From IMG/VR virus record IMGVR_UViG_3300042516_001035, positions 1-23,109 of that record: 23,109 nucleotides of DNA; one strand, 5' to 3'. Under the pieces are notes generated by a model, which was given only the letters and a program-made list of their open reading frames with translations, was not told where the DNA came from and did no database searches. Source of the DNA: a virus. Shown here in pieces: positions 1-7,008 of the stretch. Within the stretch, counting starts at the first letter, position 1; every line of letters begins with the position of its first letter. The translations under genes were made by a program, and so were the position numbers.

Positions 1-212
1 ACCTACAGATCAAAGAGTTCAAGGCCGACATCGAGCTGTACAACGCCGAAACCAAGCGGATTGCGGCTGTTCAGGCCGGCATGACCGAGCAGCAGATTCA
101 AGATATCGCTATGGGCGTTGTGGCTGCGGCGATGGAGAGTAACGCTACGATGGGCATGCCTGAAGTTCAGCCGGAGATGGTTGAAGTGCCGCCCGAAGGA
201 GCAATGCAATGA
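1..212 (+). CDS. Probable portal protein, C-terminal end (5' truncated by window)
   Basis: An open frame enters from the left edge (codons begin at base 3) and ends at TGA 210-212, giving the last 69 residues of a protein. It is alanine-, glutamate- and glutamine-rich, starting with a charged helix (LQIKEFKADIELYNAETKR) and ending in a methionine/proline-rich tail (MPEVQPEMVEVPPEGAMQ). Helical, disordered-ended C-termini of this kind are usual for P22-type portal proteins, the dodecameric ring through which DNA enters and leaves the head. The portal gene is also expected just upstream of scaffold and coat genes in this phage type. The stop overlaps the next start by ATGA. The call rests mostly on position, because the diagnostic portal core lies outside the window. 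Confidence 0.55.
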   Translation, partial: LQIKEFKADIELYNAETKRIAAVQAGMTEQQIQDIAMGVVAAAMESNATMGMPEVQPEMVEVPPEGAMQ

Positions 213-574
213 GTACCGCCGCTGATTTCATGGGCGTTTTGTTCTTGGCCCGCGACGTGGCCCATTCGGTGCATCTGAACACACGCAGCTTCTCCAAGCA
301 CATGGCGCTCAACACGTTCTATGACACCATCATCGACCACGCTGATGCGTTTGCTGAAGCCTATCAAGGACGGCACGGATTAATTGGCCCGATCACCTTG
401 CATTCGGCTAAGAAGACGGCCAACATCATCGAGTTCCTTGAATCGTCGATGGCGGATGTTGAGGAAATGCGCTACAAGGTGGCGAAAAAAGAAGACACTT
501 CGCTTCAGCAGTTGATTGATAATATCGTTGAGCTGTACTTGACCACGCTCTACAAACTGAAGTTCCTAGCATGA
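209..574 (+). CDS. Small all-helical phage protein, possibly ferritin-like (DUF5856-like)
   Basis: This 121-aa protein has no signal peptide or membrane segment and is predicted to be almost wholly helical. The first half is histidine- and acid-rich: D16, H19, H22, H31, D39, D43, H44, D46 and E50, spaced as on helix faces, followed by the motif EAYQGRHGLIGP (50-61). This reminds me of the phage DUF5856 family, small proteins compared with Dps/ferritin-like bundles; I cannot confirm this without a profile search. It is translationally coupled on both sides (ATGA overlaps with the portal gene and the next gene), so it is probably made with the head proteins. A role as a minor virion or DNA-associated protein is inference. 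It could equally be a non-structural passenger gene. Confidence 0.6.
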   Translation: MSTAADFMGVLFLARDVAHSVHLNTRSFSKHMALNTFYDTIIDHADAFAEAYQGRHGLIGPITLHSAKKTANIIEFLESSMADVEEMRYKVAKKEDTSLQQLIDNIVELYLTTLYKLKFLA

Positions 575-1356
575 CCACACCTTACGTTTCGCAGACGCAG
601 TACGGCAAGAACGAGCTGTTTGAGCTGCAAGTTGCCCGTGGTCAAATTCAAGGGCACCGAAACGTCACAGTGTTTGGCTTTAACCCGGACGTAGATACGG
701 CCCAGGTTAGCGTGTGGCCGCTGCCTAGCCTGATTACTTTTCCTGCTGCTGCTTTGCAGATGACCGTCAGCTCGACCAGCGCGGACGATACGGCGGCTGG
801 CACTGGCGCTCGTACAGTCGTTGTGCAGGGGCTGGACGCCAATTACAACGAAGTCACTGAGACGGTCACAATGAACGGCCAGACGGCCGTGACCATGAGC
901 GCGTCGTTGCTTCGCGTCAACTACGCCTACGTAGCCACCGCAGGGTCGGGCAACAGCGCCGCTGGCGACATCTACATCGGCACGGGCACCGTGACCGCTG
1001 GCGTTCCTGCAACGACCTACGACATCATTAAGTTTGACTACAACAACACAACGACGGGCAGCTATACGGTGCCGGCAAGCTACACCGCGTATGTGTCTCA
1101 AGGTTTGTTTTCGGCAGGGCAAACTGGTGGCTCTAACCAAGTTCAGGGTCGGCTGTTAACCCGAGGCACCAACAACATTCGCATGACTGCGGCAATCACG
1201 TCGCTTAATAACGGGGTGGCAGACTATGTGTTTGAGTACCCTTTGGCGGTCCCTGAAAAAACCACTATTGAAGCAACGGCAATTGGAAGTTCCACCAATA
1301 ACGCCGTATCCTCGATGTTCATATTGCTTTTAGTTAAAAATTCTACGGGGTATTGA
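571..1356 (+). CDS. Putative virion structural protein, beta-rich
   Basis: This 261-aa protein is rich in Thr, Ser, Ala, Gly and Val, with short alternating strands and almost no charged helices. It looks like a beta-sandwich structural or decoration protein. The middle (about residues 65-165) reads like a domain common in uncharacterised phage virion proteins, with motifs such as TVVVQGLDANYNEVTETVT and RVNYAYVATAGSGN. The end is hydrophobic (MFILLLVKNSTGY) but too short to be a clear membrane anchor. The ATG overlaps the previous stop (ATGA at 571-574), so coupled translation is likely. It lies between portal and scaffold, where P22 has no equivalent, so an accessory head or neck component is plausible. 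Function is not identified. Confidence 0.75.
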   Translation: MTTPYVSQTQYGKNELFELQVARGQIQGHRNVTVFGFNPDVDTAQVSVWPLPSLITFPAAALQMTVSSTSADDTAAGTGARTVVVQGLDANYNEVTETVTMNGQTAVTMSASLLRVNYAYVATAGSGNSAAGDIYIGTGTVTAGVPATTYDIIKFDYNNTTTGSYTVPASYTAYVSQGLFSAGQTGGSNQVQGRLLTRGTNNIRMTAAITSLNNGVADYVFEYPLAVPEKTTIEATAIGSSTNNAVSSMFILLLVKNSTGY

Positions 1357-1357
1357 C

Positions 1358-1624
1358 ATGGCACTCTACAAACAGGGCAACGCTGACGCCCAGATCAAAA
1401 TCGGCGGGGGCAAGCTTTTTGGCGTGTTCATCTCCAGCACCTCTAGCGGGACGTTTGCGCTGTACGACAGCGCCACGGCCAGCACCAGCGACCCCAAGAT
1501 TGCAAACACGGTGACGGTGACTGCCGGTACTCAGTACATCAGTTTCCCGCCAGGCATTTGGTTTAGCAACGGTCTGTATATCGACATTGCGAACACCATC
1601 GAATACACTGTCGTCTACGAATAA
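1358..1624 (+). CDS. Small putative structural protein, beta-rich
   Basis: This 88-aa protein starts one base after the preceding stop. It has predicted beta-strand character throughout, with no cysteines, no membrane segment and few charges beyond a short charged start (MALYKQGNADAQIKIGGGKL). The pattern (SGTFALYDSATAS, then TVTVTAGTQYISFPPGIWFSNGLYI cut into short strands) resembles small decoration or fibre-base domains repeated in phage structural genes. A GGGG run about 8 bases before the ATG is the only ribosome-binding candidate, so expression may depend on translation of the upstream gene. It belongs to the head operon by position. No named family is recognised. Confidence 0.7.
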   Translation: MALYKQGNADAQIKIGGGKLFGVFISSTSSGTFALYDSATASTSDPKIANTVTVTAGTQYISFPPGIWFSNGLYIDIANTIEYTVVYE

Positions 1625-1636
1625 CCCAAAACTGTA

Positions 1637-1667
1637 CTGGCCCAGTTGACCAGGGTTCCTACGGAAC
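1637..1667 (+). promoter_or_regulatory. Two small hairpins in the scaffold leader; one holds the ribosome-binding site
   Basis: The 47-base gap before the scaffold gene contains CTGG(1637-1640)/CCAG(1650-1653) and GTTCC(1655-1659)-TAC-GGAAC(1663-1667). The GGA at 1663-1665 is the only Shine-Dalgarno-like element before ATG 1672, at about 6 bases spacing, and it lies in the second stem. Pairing would hide it. Control of translation here is inference from the sequence only. Confidence 0.35.
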
Positions 1668-1671
1668 AAAA

Positions 1672-2463
1672 ATGACTGAACAAGTCCAAGAAGCCTTAGC
1701 GGAAGTTGAATCCGCGCCAGCACCCGAGGCGACGGCCGCCCCGGAAGTTGCACAAAACGCGCCGGAAGTAGCTGAGAATCAACCCGAACAGACGCCCGAG
1801 GAGAAGAAATTCACCCAGGCTGAAATCGACGCGATGATCAGCAAGCGCCTTGCTAGGGAGCAGCGCAAATGGGAACGTGAGCAGCAGGCCAAACTTGCAC
1901 AACCGCAAGCGCCCAAGGAAGTTCCGCCGATTGAGCATTTTGAAACCCCTGACGCCTACGCGGAAGCGCTGGCAGTTAGAAAGGCCGAAGAACTGCTCGC
2001 ACAGCGTGAGTTCCAAAAGCAGCAGGCTGCGATTGAAGACGCTTATCACGAGCGTGAGGAAGAGGCTAGGTCTAAGTACGACGACTTTGAACAAGTCGCC
2101 TACAACCCGCAGCTTCGCGTCACCGATGTGATGGCCGAAACAATCAGGGCGTCCGAGATGGGGCCAGACCTTGCCTATTGGCTTGGAACGAACCCGAAGG
2201 AAGCTGATCGCATTTCCCGTCTGTCACCTCTTTTGCAGGCTCGTGAAATTGGAAAGATTGAGGCCAAACTTGGCACCAATCCTTTCGTGAAACCAACTAC
2301 GTCTGCACCTGCACCGATTTCGCCTGTGACTGCACGCACCAGTGGAAGCCCGTCTTACGACACGACTGATCCTCGCTCGACGAAGACCATGAGTACGTCA
2401 GATTGGATTGAAGCTGAACGCGCAAGGCAGATGAAAAAGTTGCAAGCGCAAATGAACCGCTAA
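1672..2463 (+). CDS. Scaffolding protein
   Basis: This 263-aa, highly charged, helical protein sits directly before the coat gene. The first 45 residues are acidic and Ala/Pro/Glu-rich, probably disordered. Next is EEKKFTQAEIDAMISKRLAR, a start typical of phage scaffolds, then a long coiled-coil-like stretch to about residue 150 (KWEREQQAKLAQ ... REFQKQQAAIEDAYHEREEE). A Pro/Ser/Thr linker follows, and the last 25 residues form a basic helix (SDWIEAERARQMKK). In P22-type phages a basic C-terminal helix-turn-helix of the scaffold binds the coat protein during procapsid assembly; here the resemblance is in charge and position, not proven homology. Scaffolds leave the finished head, so this is an assembly factor. 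The leader hairpin may modulate its translation. Confidence 0.88.
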   Translation: MTEQVQEALAEVESAPAPEATAAPEVAQNAPEVAENQPEQTPEEKKFTQAEIDAMISKRLAREQRKWEREQQAKLAQPQAPKEVPPIEHFETPDAYAEALAVRKAEELLAQREFQKQQAAIEDAYHEREEEARSKYDDFEQVAYNPQLRVTDVMAETIRASEMGPDLAYWLGTNPKEADRISRLSPLLQAREIGKIEAKLGTNPFVKPTTSAPAPISPVTARTSGSPSYDTTDPRSTKTMSTSDWIEAERARQMKKLQAQMNR

Positions 2464-2482
2464 CTTTAAAAGGACTGCCGAA

Positions 2483-3682
2483 ATGTCTAACAGCATTCTT
2501 ACCATTGACATGATCACGCGGAAGGCTCTGGAAATTCTGGAGAACAACCTCGTGCTCACCCGTAACGTGAACCGCCAGTACGACGACAGCTTCGCTGTTG
2601 AAGGTGCCAAGATTGGTTCTACCCTGCGTATCCGTCTGCCTGACCGCGCTCTGGTCACCGACGGCGCCGCCCTGCAAGTTCAGGACGATAACGAGCAGTT
2701 CACCACCCTGACTGTTGCTTCCCAGAAGCACATCGGTGTGAACTTCACCTCTGCCGAACTGACCATGCAGTTGGACGACTTCGCAGAGCGTGTTCTCAAA
2801 CCTCGTATCAGCCAGTTGGCTTCGTCCATCGACGCTGATGTGGCAAACGCGTACAAGACCATCGGTAACTCCGTTGGTACCCCCGGCACCACCCCCAGCA
2901 CCTCGCTGGTTCTGCTGCAAGCCCAGCAGAAACTCAACGAGAACGCTGCTGTGATGTCGCCGCGTTACGCCACCGTCAACCCTGCCGCTAACGCTGGCCT
3001 GGTTGAAGGCATGAAAGGTCTGTTCAACCCGACCGACACCATCAGCAAGCAGTTCAAGAACGGCATGATGGGCACCGGCGTGCTGGGCTTCGACGAAGTC
3101 AACATGTCTCAGTCGATCAAACAGCACACCACCGGCACCCGCGCTGCCACCGGCGCTACCACCGGCGCTGCTGTGACTGCTGAAGGCGCTACCACGCTGA
3201 CGCTGACTGTTGGCTCTGGCGAAACCATCGCTGTTGGTGACGTGTTTACCATTGCCGATGTCTACGCTGTGAACCCGCAGACTCGTGAGTCCACCGGCTC
3301 GCTGTTCCAGTTTGTGGCTCTGGCCTCTTCGACCAGCACCACCACTGCTACCGTGACCGTGGCTCCGATGTACTCGGCCAGCCATGCTCTGGCGACCATG
3401 ACCGCTCTGCCTGGCAACAGCAAAGCTGTGGTGTTCGTGGGTGCGGCCTCCAGCCAGTACGCCCAGAACCTGGTGTACCACAAGGATGCGATCACCTTCG
3501 CTACCGCCGACCTGCTCCTGCCGCAAGGTGTGGACATGGCCGCCCGCGCTGTCCATAACGGCATCAGCCTGCGCGTTGTTCGTCAGTACGACATCAACAA
3601 CGACCGTATGCCCTGCCGTATCGACGTTCTGTACGGCTACAGCACGATTCGTCCTCAGATGGGCGTTCGCCTCTGGGGCTAA
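2483..3682 (+). CDS. Major capsid (coat) protein, P22 gp5-like
   Basis: This 399-aa protein resembles the P22 coat family (PF11651, HK97 fold with an inserted domain). Recognisable segments are the N-terminal helix with ITRKALEILENNLVLTRNVN, the strand GSTLRIRLPDRALV, and FTSAELTMQLDDFAERVLKP, which matches the family pattern in my memory. Residues about 210-300 are a Thr/Ala/Gly-rich beta region (TTGTRAATGATTGAAV onward) that fits the inserted I-domain. The C-terminus returns to a core-like strand pattern ending VLYGYSTIRPQMGVRLWG. Length is close to P22 coat (430 aa). Codon choice is visibly more biased than in neighbours (many CGT, ACC, CTG, GGT), as expected for the most abundant protein. 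AAGGA precedes the ATG, and a hairpin terminator follows 6 bases after the stop. Confidence 0.95.
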   Translation: MSNSILTIDMITRKALEILENNLVLTRNVNRQYDDSFAVEGAKIGSTLRIRLPDRALVTDGAALQVQDDNEQFTTLTVASQKHIGVNFTSAELTMQLDDFAERVLKPRISQLASSIDADVANAYKTIGNSVGTPGTTPSTSLVLLQAQQKLNENAAVMSPRYATVNPAANAGLVEGMKGLFNPTDTISKQFKNGMMGTGVLGFDEVNMSQSIKQHTTGTRAATGATTGAAVTAEGATTLTLTVGSGETIAVGDVFTIADVYAVNPQTRESTGSLFQFVALASSTSTTTATVTVAPMYSASHALATMTALPGNSKAVVFVGAASSQYAQNLVYHKDAITFATADLLLPQGVDMAARAVHNGISLRVVRQYDINNDRMPCRIDVLYGYSTIRPQMGVRLWG

Positions 3683-3688
3683 TCAAAT

Positions 3689-3718
3689 GGGGCTTCGGCC
3701 CCGTTTCTGTAACTTTTT
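3689..3718 (+). terminator. Hairpin terminator after coat gene
   Basis: GGGGC(3689-3693)-TTCG-GCCCC(3698-3702) forms a 5-bp stem closed by a very stable UUCG tetraloop. It is followed by an interrupted T-rich tract that ends in TTTTTT at 3714-3719. Because the T run is displaced from the stem, termination is likely partial. Confidence 0.65.
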
Positions 3719-3733
3719 TGAAAGGATTTCATC

Positions 3734-4132
3734 ATGGCTCTTCCTAATGGCGCTGGTGGTTACCAGATTGGCGACGGCAACGTCGGCGAAGCTCAACTGT
3801 TTGTTCAAGGTGCCCCGACTGCACTGACTGCCGCAGCTACCGCTACGGCTGCTCAACTGGCAAACGGCCTGTTCACCTTCAATGGCACCGCCGGCAACTT
3901 GACGCTGCCGACCGTTGCTGATCTGGAGGCAAGCATCTCTAGCGCAGCTAAAGTGAACGCCGCGTTCGACTTCTACGTCATCAACATCGATGCCGGTACT
4001 GACGACGTGACCGTGGCTACCGCTACGGGCTGGACGCTGGTTGGCAACATGGTCGTGACTGAGGCCACCTCGGGCCACTTCCGCGCGCGCAAGACCGGCG
4101 ACGGCTCTTGGACGCTGTATCGCATCTCGTGA
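3734..4132 (+). CDS. Putative head decoration protein
   Basis: This 132-aa beta-rich protein has a low-charge N-terminal half full of Ala and Thr, followed by a mixed alpha/beta segment (LTLPTVADLEASISSA) and strands ending HFRARKTGDGSWTLYRIS. The layout (a stretch of 'LTLP' before a helix, then 'DDVTVATATGWTLVGN', ending in a Trp-containing strand) matches small phage proteins that follow coat genes. It also parallels the next gene, which ends GAWAMLVCDGTDWVVMAS, so the two may be diverged relatives. A strong ribosome-binding site (AAAGGA) precedes the ATG. Terminators stand on both sides, making it nearly its own transcription unit within read-through from the coat gene. Decoration of the capsid surface is an inference from position and composition. 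Confidence 0.7.
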   Translation: MALPNGAGGYQIGDGNVGEAQLFVQGAPTALTAAATATAAQLANGLFTFNGTAGNLTLPTVADLEASISSAAKVNAAFDFYVINIDAGTDDVTVATATGWTLVGNMVVTEATSGHFRARKTGDGSWTLYRIS

Positions 4133-4136
4133 TAGC

Positions 4137-4161
4137 CAGGGGGCTTCGGCCCCCTGTTTTT
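4137..4161 (+). terminator. Strong Rho-independent terminator
   Basis: CAGGGGGC(4137-4144)-TTCG-GCCCCCTG(4149-4156) is a perfect 8-bp GC-rich stem with a UUCG loop. It is followed directly by TTTTT and starts 5 bases after the stop of the 132-aa gene. Confidence 0.88.
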
Positions 4162-4174
4162 AAAAGGACATACC

Positions 4175-4594
4175 ATGCCAAATACCAAGGCTGTCGGTGT
4201 TGCGTTTAGCGATCCCGAATTTGAAAGCGTCACCGTTACCGGCGCCATTTCCGGCGCTTCGGTTGCGGTTACGGGTGCTTTGAACGGAACGCAACTTGAC
4301 TTGAACGCGCCCGTCTCCAAGACGGCTTCGTTCACTCTGGGCGCAACCGAAAACTTCGTTATTTGTAACGGTGCTTCGGCTAACGTCACTGTCACTTTCC
4401 CCACTGCTTCGGCCAACACTGGCCGCGTGGTGTGGATTAAAAACCTGTCGGCCACCTACACGGTGATCTCGGCGTCGTCTAACGTCAAGCCAATTAACTC
4501 TGGCACCGCAGGCACGGCAATTCTTGCCGCCACTGCTGGCGCTTGGGCCATGTTGGTGTGCGACGGCACCGACTGGGTTGTGATGGCTTCGTAA
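4175..4594 (+). CDS. Putative head decoration/fibre protein, possible relative of the preceding gene
   Basis: This 139-aa protein is beta-rich and almost uncharged. It contains a repetitive N-terminal part (TVTGAISGASVAVTGALNGT) of the kind found in phage fibres and decoration proteins, then ENFVICNGASANVTVTFPTA and a C-terminal Trp-containing strand (DGTDWVVMAS). The second half reads like the domain seen in many phage structural proteins in which 'VTFP...A..GR...IKN' is followed by strands. There is one internal Cys pair (about residues 62 and 128). AAAGGA stands before the ATG. It is flanked by strong terminators at 4137-4161 and 4602-4628, so its messenger probably arises by read-through. 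A virion surface role is inferred. Confidence 0.7.
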   Translation: MPNTKAVGVAFSDPEFESVTVTGAISGASVAVTGALNGTQLDLNAPVSKTASFTLGATENFVICNGASANVTVTFPTASANTGRVVWIKNLSATYTVISASSNVKPINSGTAGTAILAATAGAWAMLVCDGTDWVVMAS

Positions 4595-4601
4595 ACTAAA
4601 G

Positions 4602-4628
4602 GGCGGGGGCTTCAACCCCCGCCTTTTT
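4602..4628 (+). terminator. Strong Rho-independent terminator
   Basis: GGCGGGGG(4602-4609), a six-base loop and CCCCCGCC(4616-4623) form a perfect 8-bp stem. TTTTT follows at 4624-4628, with A bases on the 5' side able to extend the helix. This is the third such element in less than 1 kb. Confidence 0.9.
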
Positions 4629-4632
4629 ACTC

Positions 4633-4830
4633 ATGGCAGTAATTTACCTTACACACCCTATTCACGGCGCCAAGGTGGCTACGCTGGATATAGAAGCCGA
4701 TTTGGATATCCAAAACGGTTGGTCGCGCTACAATTCTGATCCATCGGTTGAAGAAGAAGTCAGCCCCGAACCAGTAGTGCGCCGTGGGCGACGCAAGAAA
4801 ACCGAAGAATTGACCGACCAAGGAGAGTGA
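4633..4830 (+). CDS. Conserved small phage protein of unknown function
   Basis: This 65-aa protein begins with MAVIYLTHPIHGAKVATLD, then a short acidic helix with NGWSRY, and a very charged tail (RRGRRKKTEELTDQ). Small proteins with an 'IYL.HP.HG.KVA' start and 'NGW.RY' are, to my memory, frequent just before gp4-like neck genes in podophages; the function is unknown. The N-terminus fits that pattern, so the ATG at 4633 is preferred. It is only 4 bases after the T run of a strong terminator, and no Shine-Dalgarno sequence is visible: the preceding bases are the terminator itself. It ends one base before the next gene's ATG, with the next ribosome-binding site (AGGAGAG) inside its last codons. 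Confidence 0.78.
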   Translation: MAVIYLTHPIHGAKVATLDIEADLDIQNGWSRYNSDPSVEEEVSPEPVVRRGRRKKTEELTDQGE

Positions 4831-4831
4831 C

Positions 4832-5563
4832 ATGGCGACCTACACCGCAGGCGAACAAATTAACCGGGCGTTGCGGCTACTAGGTGTACTGGCCGAAGGC
4901 GAAACGCCGTCGGCTGCTATGTCTCAAGACTCCCTGATGGCGCTCAATCAGATGATTGAGTCGTGGAACACCGAGCGCCTATCGGTTTTTGCTACCATTG
5001 ATCAGATTGTTGAATGGCCCACCGGCTCCATCAACGAAACCCTTGGCCCCAGCGGCTCGCTGGTGCGTCTCAACGGCACTGCTGTTCGCCCGATTCTGGT
5101 GGACGACGCCACGTATTTCAAAGACCCCGGCACGGGCGTGTCCTACGGCATCAAGCTGATCAACCAGCAGCAGTACGACGGCATCGCGGTCAAGACCGTG
5201 ACCTCGACTTTCCCGCAGGTGATGTTCGTCAACAACACCTACCCGGACTTCGACCTCTACATCTACCCGCGCCCGACGCGGCTGTTGGAGTGGCACTTCA
5301 TCAGTGTCGAAGAGTTGACGCAGCCTGCGGAGTTGGTCACGGAAATTTTGTTTCCTCCAGGCTATCTGCGGGCCTTCACGTACAACTTGGCCTGCGAGAT
5401 CGCGCCGGAGTTTGGCGTTGAGCCTTCGCCCCAAGTGCAGCGTATTGCCATGACCAGCAAGCGCAACTTGAAGCGGATCAATAACCCGGATGATGTGATG
5501 TCGATGCCGTACTCGCTGATCGCTACGCGCCAGCGGTTCAACATCTACGCCGGTAACTATTGA
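4832..5563 (+). CDS. Head-to-tail adaptor, P22 gp4-like
   Basis: This 243-aa protein matches the P22 tail accessory factor gp4 type (PF11650). The start, TYTAGEQINRALRLLGVLAE, is followed by DSLMALNQMIESWNTERLSV, the two-helix segment that defines this adaptor family. Mixed strands and the segment TYPDFDLYIYPRPTRLLEWH come next, then a helical C-terminus with FPPGYLRAFTYNLACEIAPE. In P22, gp4 binds beneath the portal ring as a dodecamer, closes the packaged head and receives gp10. The usual length (P22 gp4 is 166 aa) is exceeded here, as in many environmental relatives. AGGAGAG precedes the ATG, and the stop overlaps the gp10-like start (TGATG). Confidence 0.88.
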   Translation: MATYTAGEQINRALRLLGVLAEGETPSAAMSQDSLMALNQMIESWNTERLSVFATIDQIVEWPTGSINETLGPSGSLVRLNGTAVRPILVDDATYFKDPGTGVSYGIKLINQQQYDGIAVKTVTSTFPQVMFVNNTYPDFDLYIYPRPTRLLEWHFISVEELTQPAELVTEILFPPGYLRAFTYNLACEIAPEFGVEPSPQVQRIAMTSKRNLKRINNPDDVMSMPYSLIATRQRFNIYAGNY

Positions 5564-7008
5564 TGAAAACGCCGATTCTAGGTTCCAGCTATGTGGCCCG
5601 CAGCGTCAACGCTGCGGACAACCGCATGGTCAACATGTACCCGGAAATCATCCCCGAGGGCGGCAAAACCTCCGCCTTTTTGTCGCGTTGCCCAGGTCTA
5701 AAGCGGTTGGTTGCGGCTGGCAGCGGGCCTATTCGCGGGCTGTGGGTGCTCAAAGAGTACCTGTATGCCGTCTCGGGCGACACCTTCTATCGGCTTAACG
5801 TCATCGGCAACTCGACCCGCTGGAAGATCAAGCCCCTAGGCACTGTGACCGGCACCGGCCCTGTGTCCATATCGGACAACGGCATTCAGATTTTCATCGC
5901 TTGCAATCCTGACGGATTCATCTACAACGCCGATACAGAAGTGTTTGCTCAAATCACCGACCCGGACTTCCCCGGCGCGGTGAAGGTGGGCTACCTTGAC
6001 GGTTACTTTGTGTTCAACGAACCCAATAGCTCGCGCGTGTGGGTGACATCGCTGCTGGACGGCCTGTCGGTTGACCCGCTTGATTTCGCCAGCGCAGAAG
6101 GCGATCCAGACGGTTTGGTGTCCCTAATCGTTGACCACCGCGAAGCGTGGCTGTTTGGCACCAACTCGATTGAAGTTTGGTACGACGCGGGGCTGCCGGA
6201 CTTCCCGCTGCAACGCATCCAAGGCGCGTTTAACGAGATTGGTTGCGCGGCGCCATACTCGGTTGCCAAACTTGACAACGGCCTGTTCTGGCTGGGTTCT
6301 GACGCCCGTGGCCGGGGTATCGTCTACCGGGCCAACGGCTACACCGGCACACGCATCTCGACCCACGCGGTTGAGTGGCAGATTCAGCAGTACGGCAACC
6401 TGTCGGATGCCATCGGATACACCTATCAGCAAGACGGCCACGCCTTCTATGTGCTGATCTTTCCGAGCGCCCAAACCACTTGGGTCTACGATGTATCAAC
6501 CCAGGCTTGGCATGAGCGGGCGGGCTGGTCTAACGGCAACTTTGTGCGCCATCGGTCCAACTGCCAAGCGGTCTACGACGACCAAGTTGTCGTCGGCGAT
6601 TTTGAGAACGGCAACATCTACGCTTTTGATCTGAACGAGTACGCCGACAACGGCGATATTCAAAAGTGGCTGCGTAGCTGGCGCGCGTTGCCGCCCAACA
6701 CAAACACCCTCAAGCGAACCGCGCAGCACAGCCTGCAAGTCGATTGCGAATCGGGTGTGGGCACCAACACGGGCCAAGGCAGCGACCCTCAGATGATGCT
6801 GCGCTGGTCGGACGACGGCGGTCATACGTGGTCCAACGAACATTGGGTTTCCGTGGGCAAGATCGGCGAATACTATCGCCGTGTCATTTGGCGGCGCCTG
6901 GGCATGACGCTCAAACTGCGTGACCGCGTGTATGAGATTTCGGGCACTGACCCTGTCAAGCTGGCTATCATGGACGCCGAATTGATCGTGTCGCCGACCA
7001 ATGCCTGA
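5563..7008 (+). CDS. Tail hub / packaged DNA stabilisation protein, P22 gp10-like
   Basis: This 481-aa protein resembles the Phage_stabilise family (PF11134). The opening (MKTPILGSSYVARSVNAADN, then MVNMYPEI) and the following LSRCPGLKRLV are characteristic. The body is a series of WD/propeller-like beta repeats with motifs such as RGLWVLKEYLYAVSGDTFYR, ISDNGIQIFIACNPDGFIYN and VGYLDGYFVFNEPNSSRVW. In P22, gp10 forms the hexameric hub below gp4 on which the needle and spikes assemble. The length agrees with P22 gp10 (472 aa). I chose ATG 5563, which shares bases with the previous stop (TGATG), over the in-frame TTG at 5560. The next gene's ATG lies 8 bases before this stop, so translation is coupled on both sides. 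Confidence 0.9.
   Translation: MKTPILGSSYVARSVNAADNRMVNMYPEIIPEGGKTSAFLSRCPGLKRLVAAGSGPIRGLWVLKEYLYAVSGDTFYRLNVIGNSTRWKIKPLGTVTGTGPVSISDNGIQIFIACNPDGFIYNADTEVFAQITDPDFPGAVKVGYLDGYFVFNEPNSSRVWVTSLLDGLSVDPLDFASAEGDPDGLVSLIVDHREAWLFGTNSIEVWYDAGLPDFPLQRIQGAFNEIGCAAPYSVAKLDNGLFWLGSDARGRGIVYRANGYTGTRISTHAVEWQIQQYGNLSDAIGYTYQQDGHAFYVLIFPSAQTTWVYDVSTQAWHERAGWSNGNFVRHRSNCQAVYDDQVVVGDFENGNIYAFDLNEYADNGDIQKWLRSWRALPPNTNTLKRTAQHSLQVDCESGVGTNTGQGSDPQMMLRWSDDGGHTWSNEHWVSVGKIGEYYRRVIWRRLGMTLKLRDRVYEISGTDPVKLAIMDAELIVSPTNA

Noticed and set aside
2297-3556. Long open frame on the minus strand across the coat gene (419 codons)
   Set aside because: It is a shadow of the strongly codon-biased coat gene. The product is His/Gly/Arg-rich low-complexity sequence with no domain, and the plus-strand coat protein is clear.
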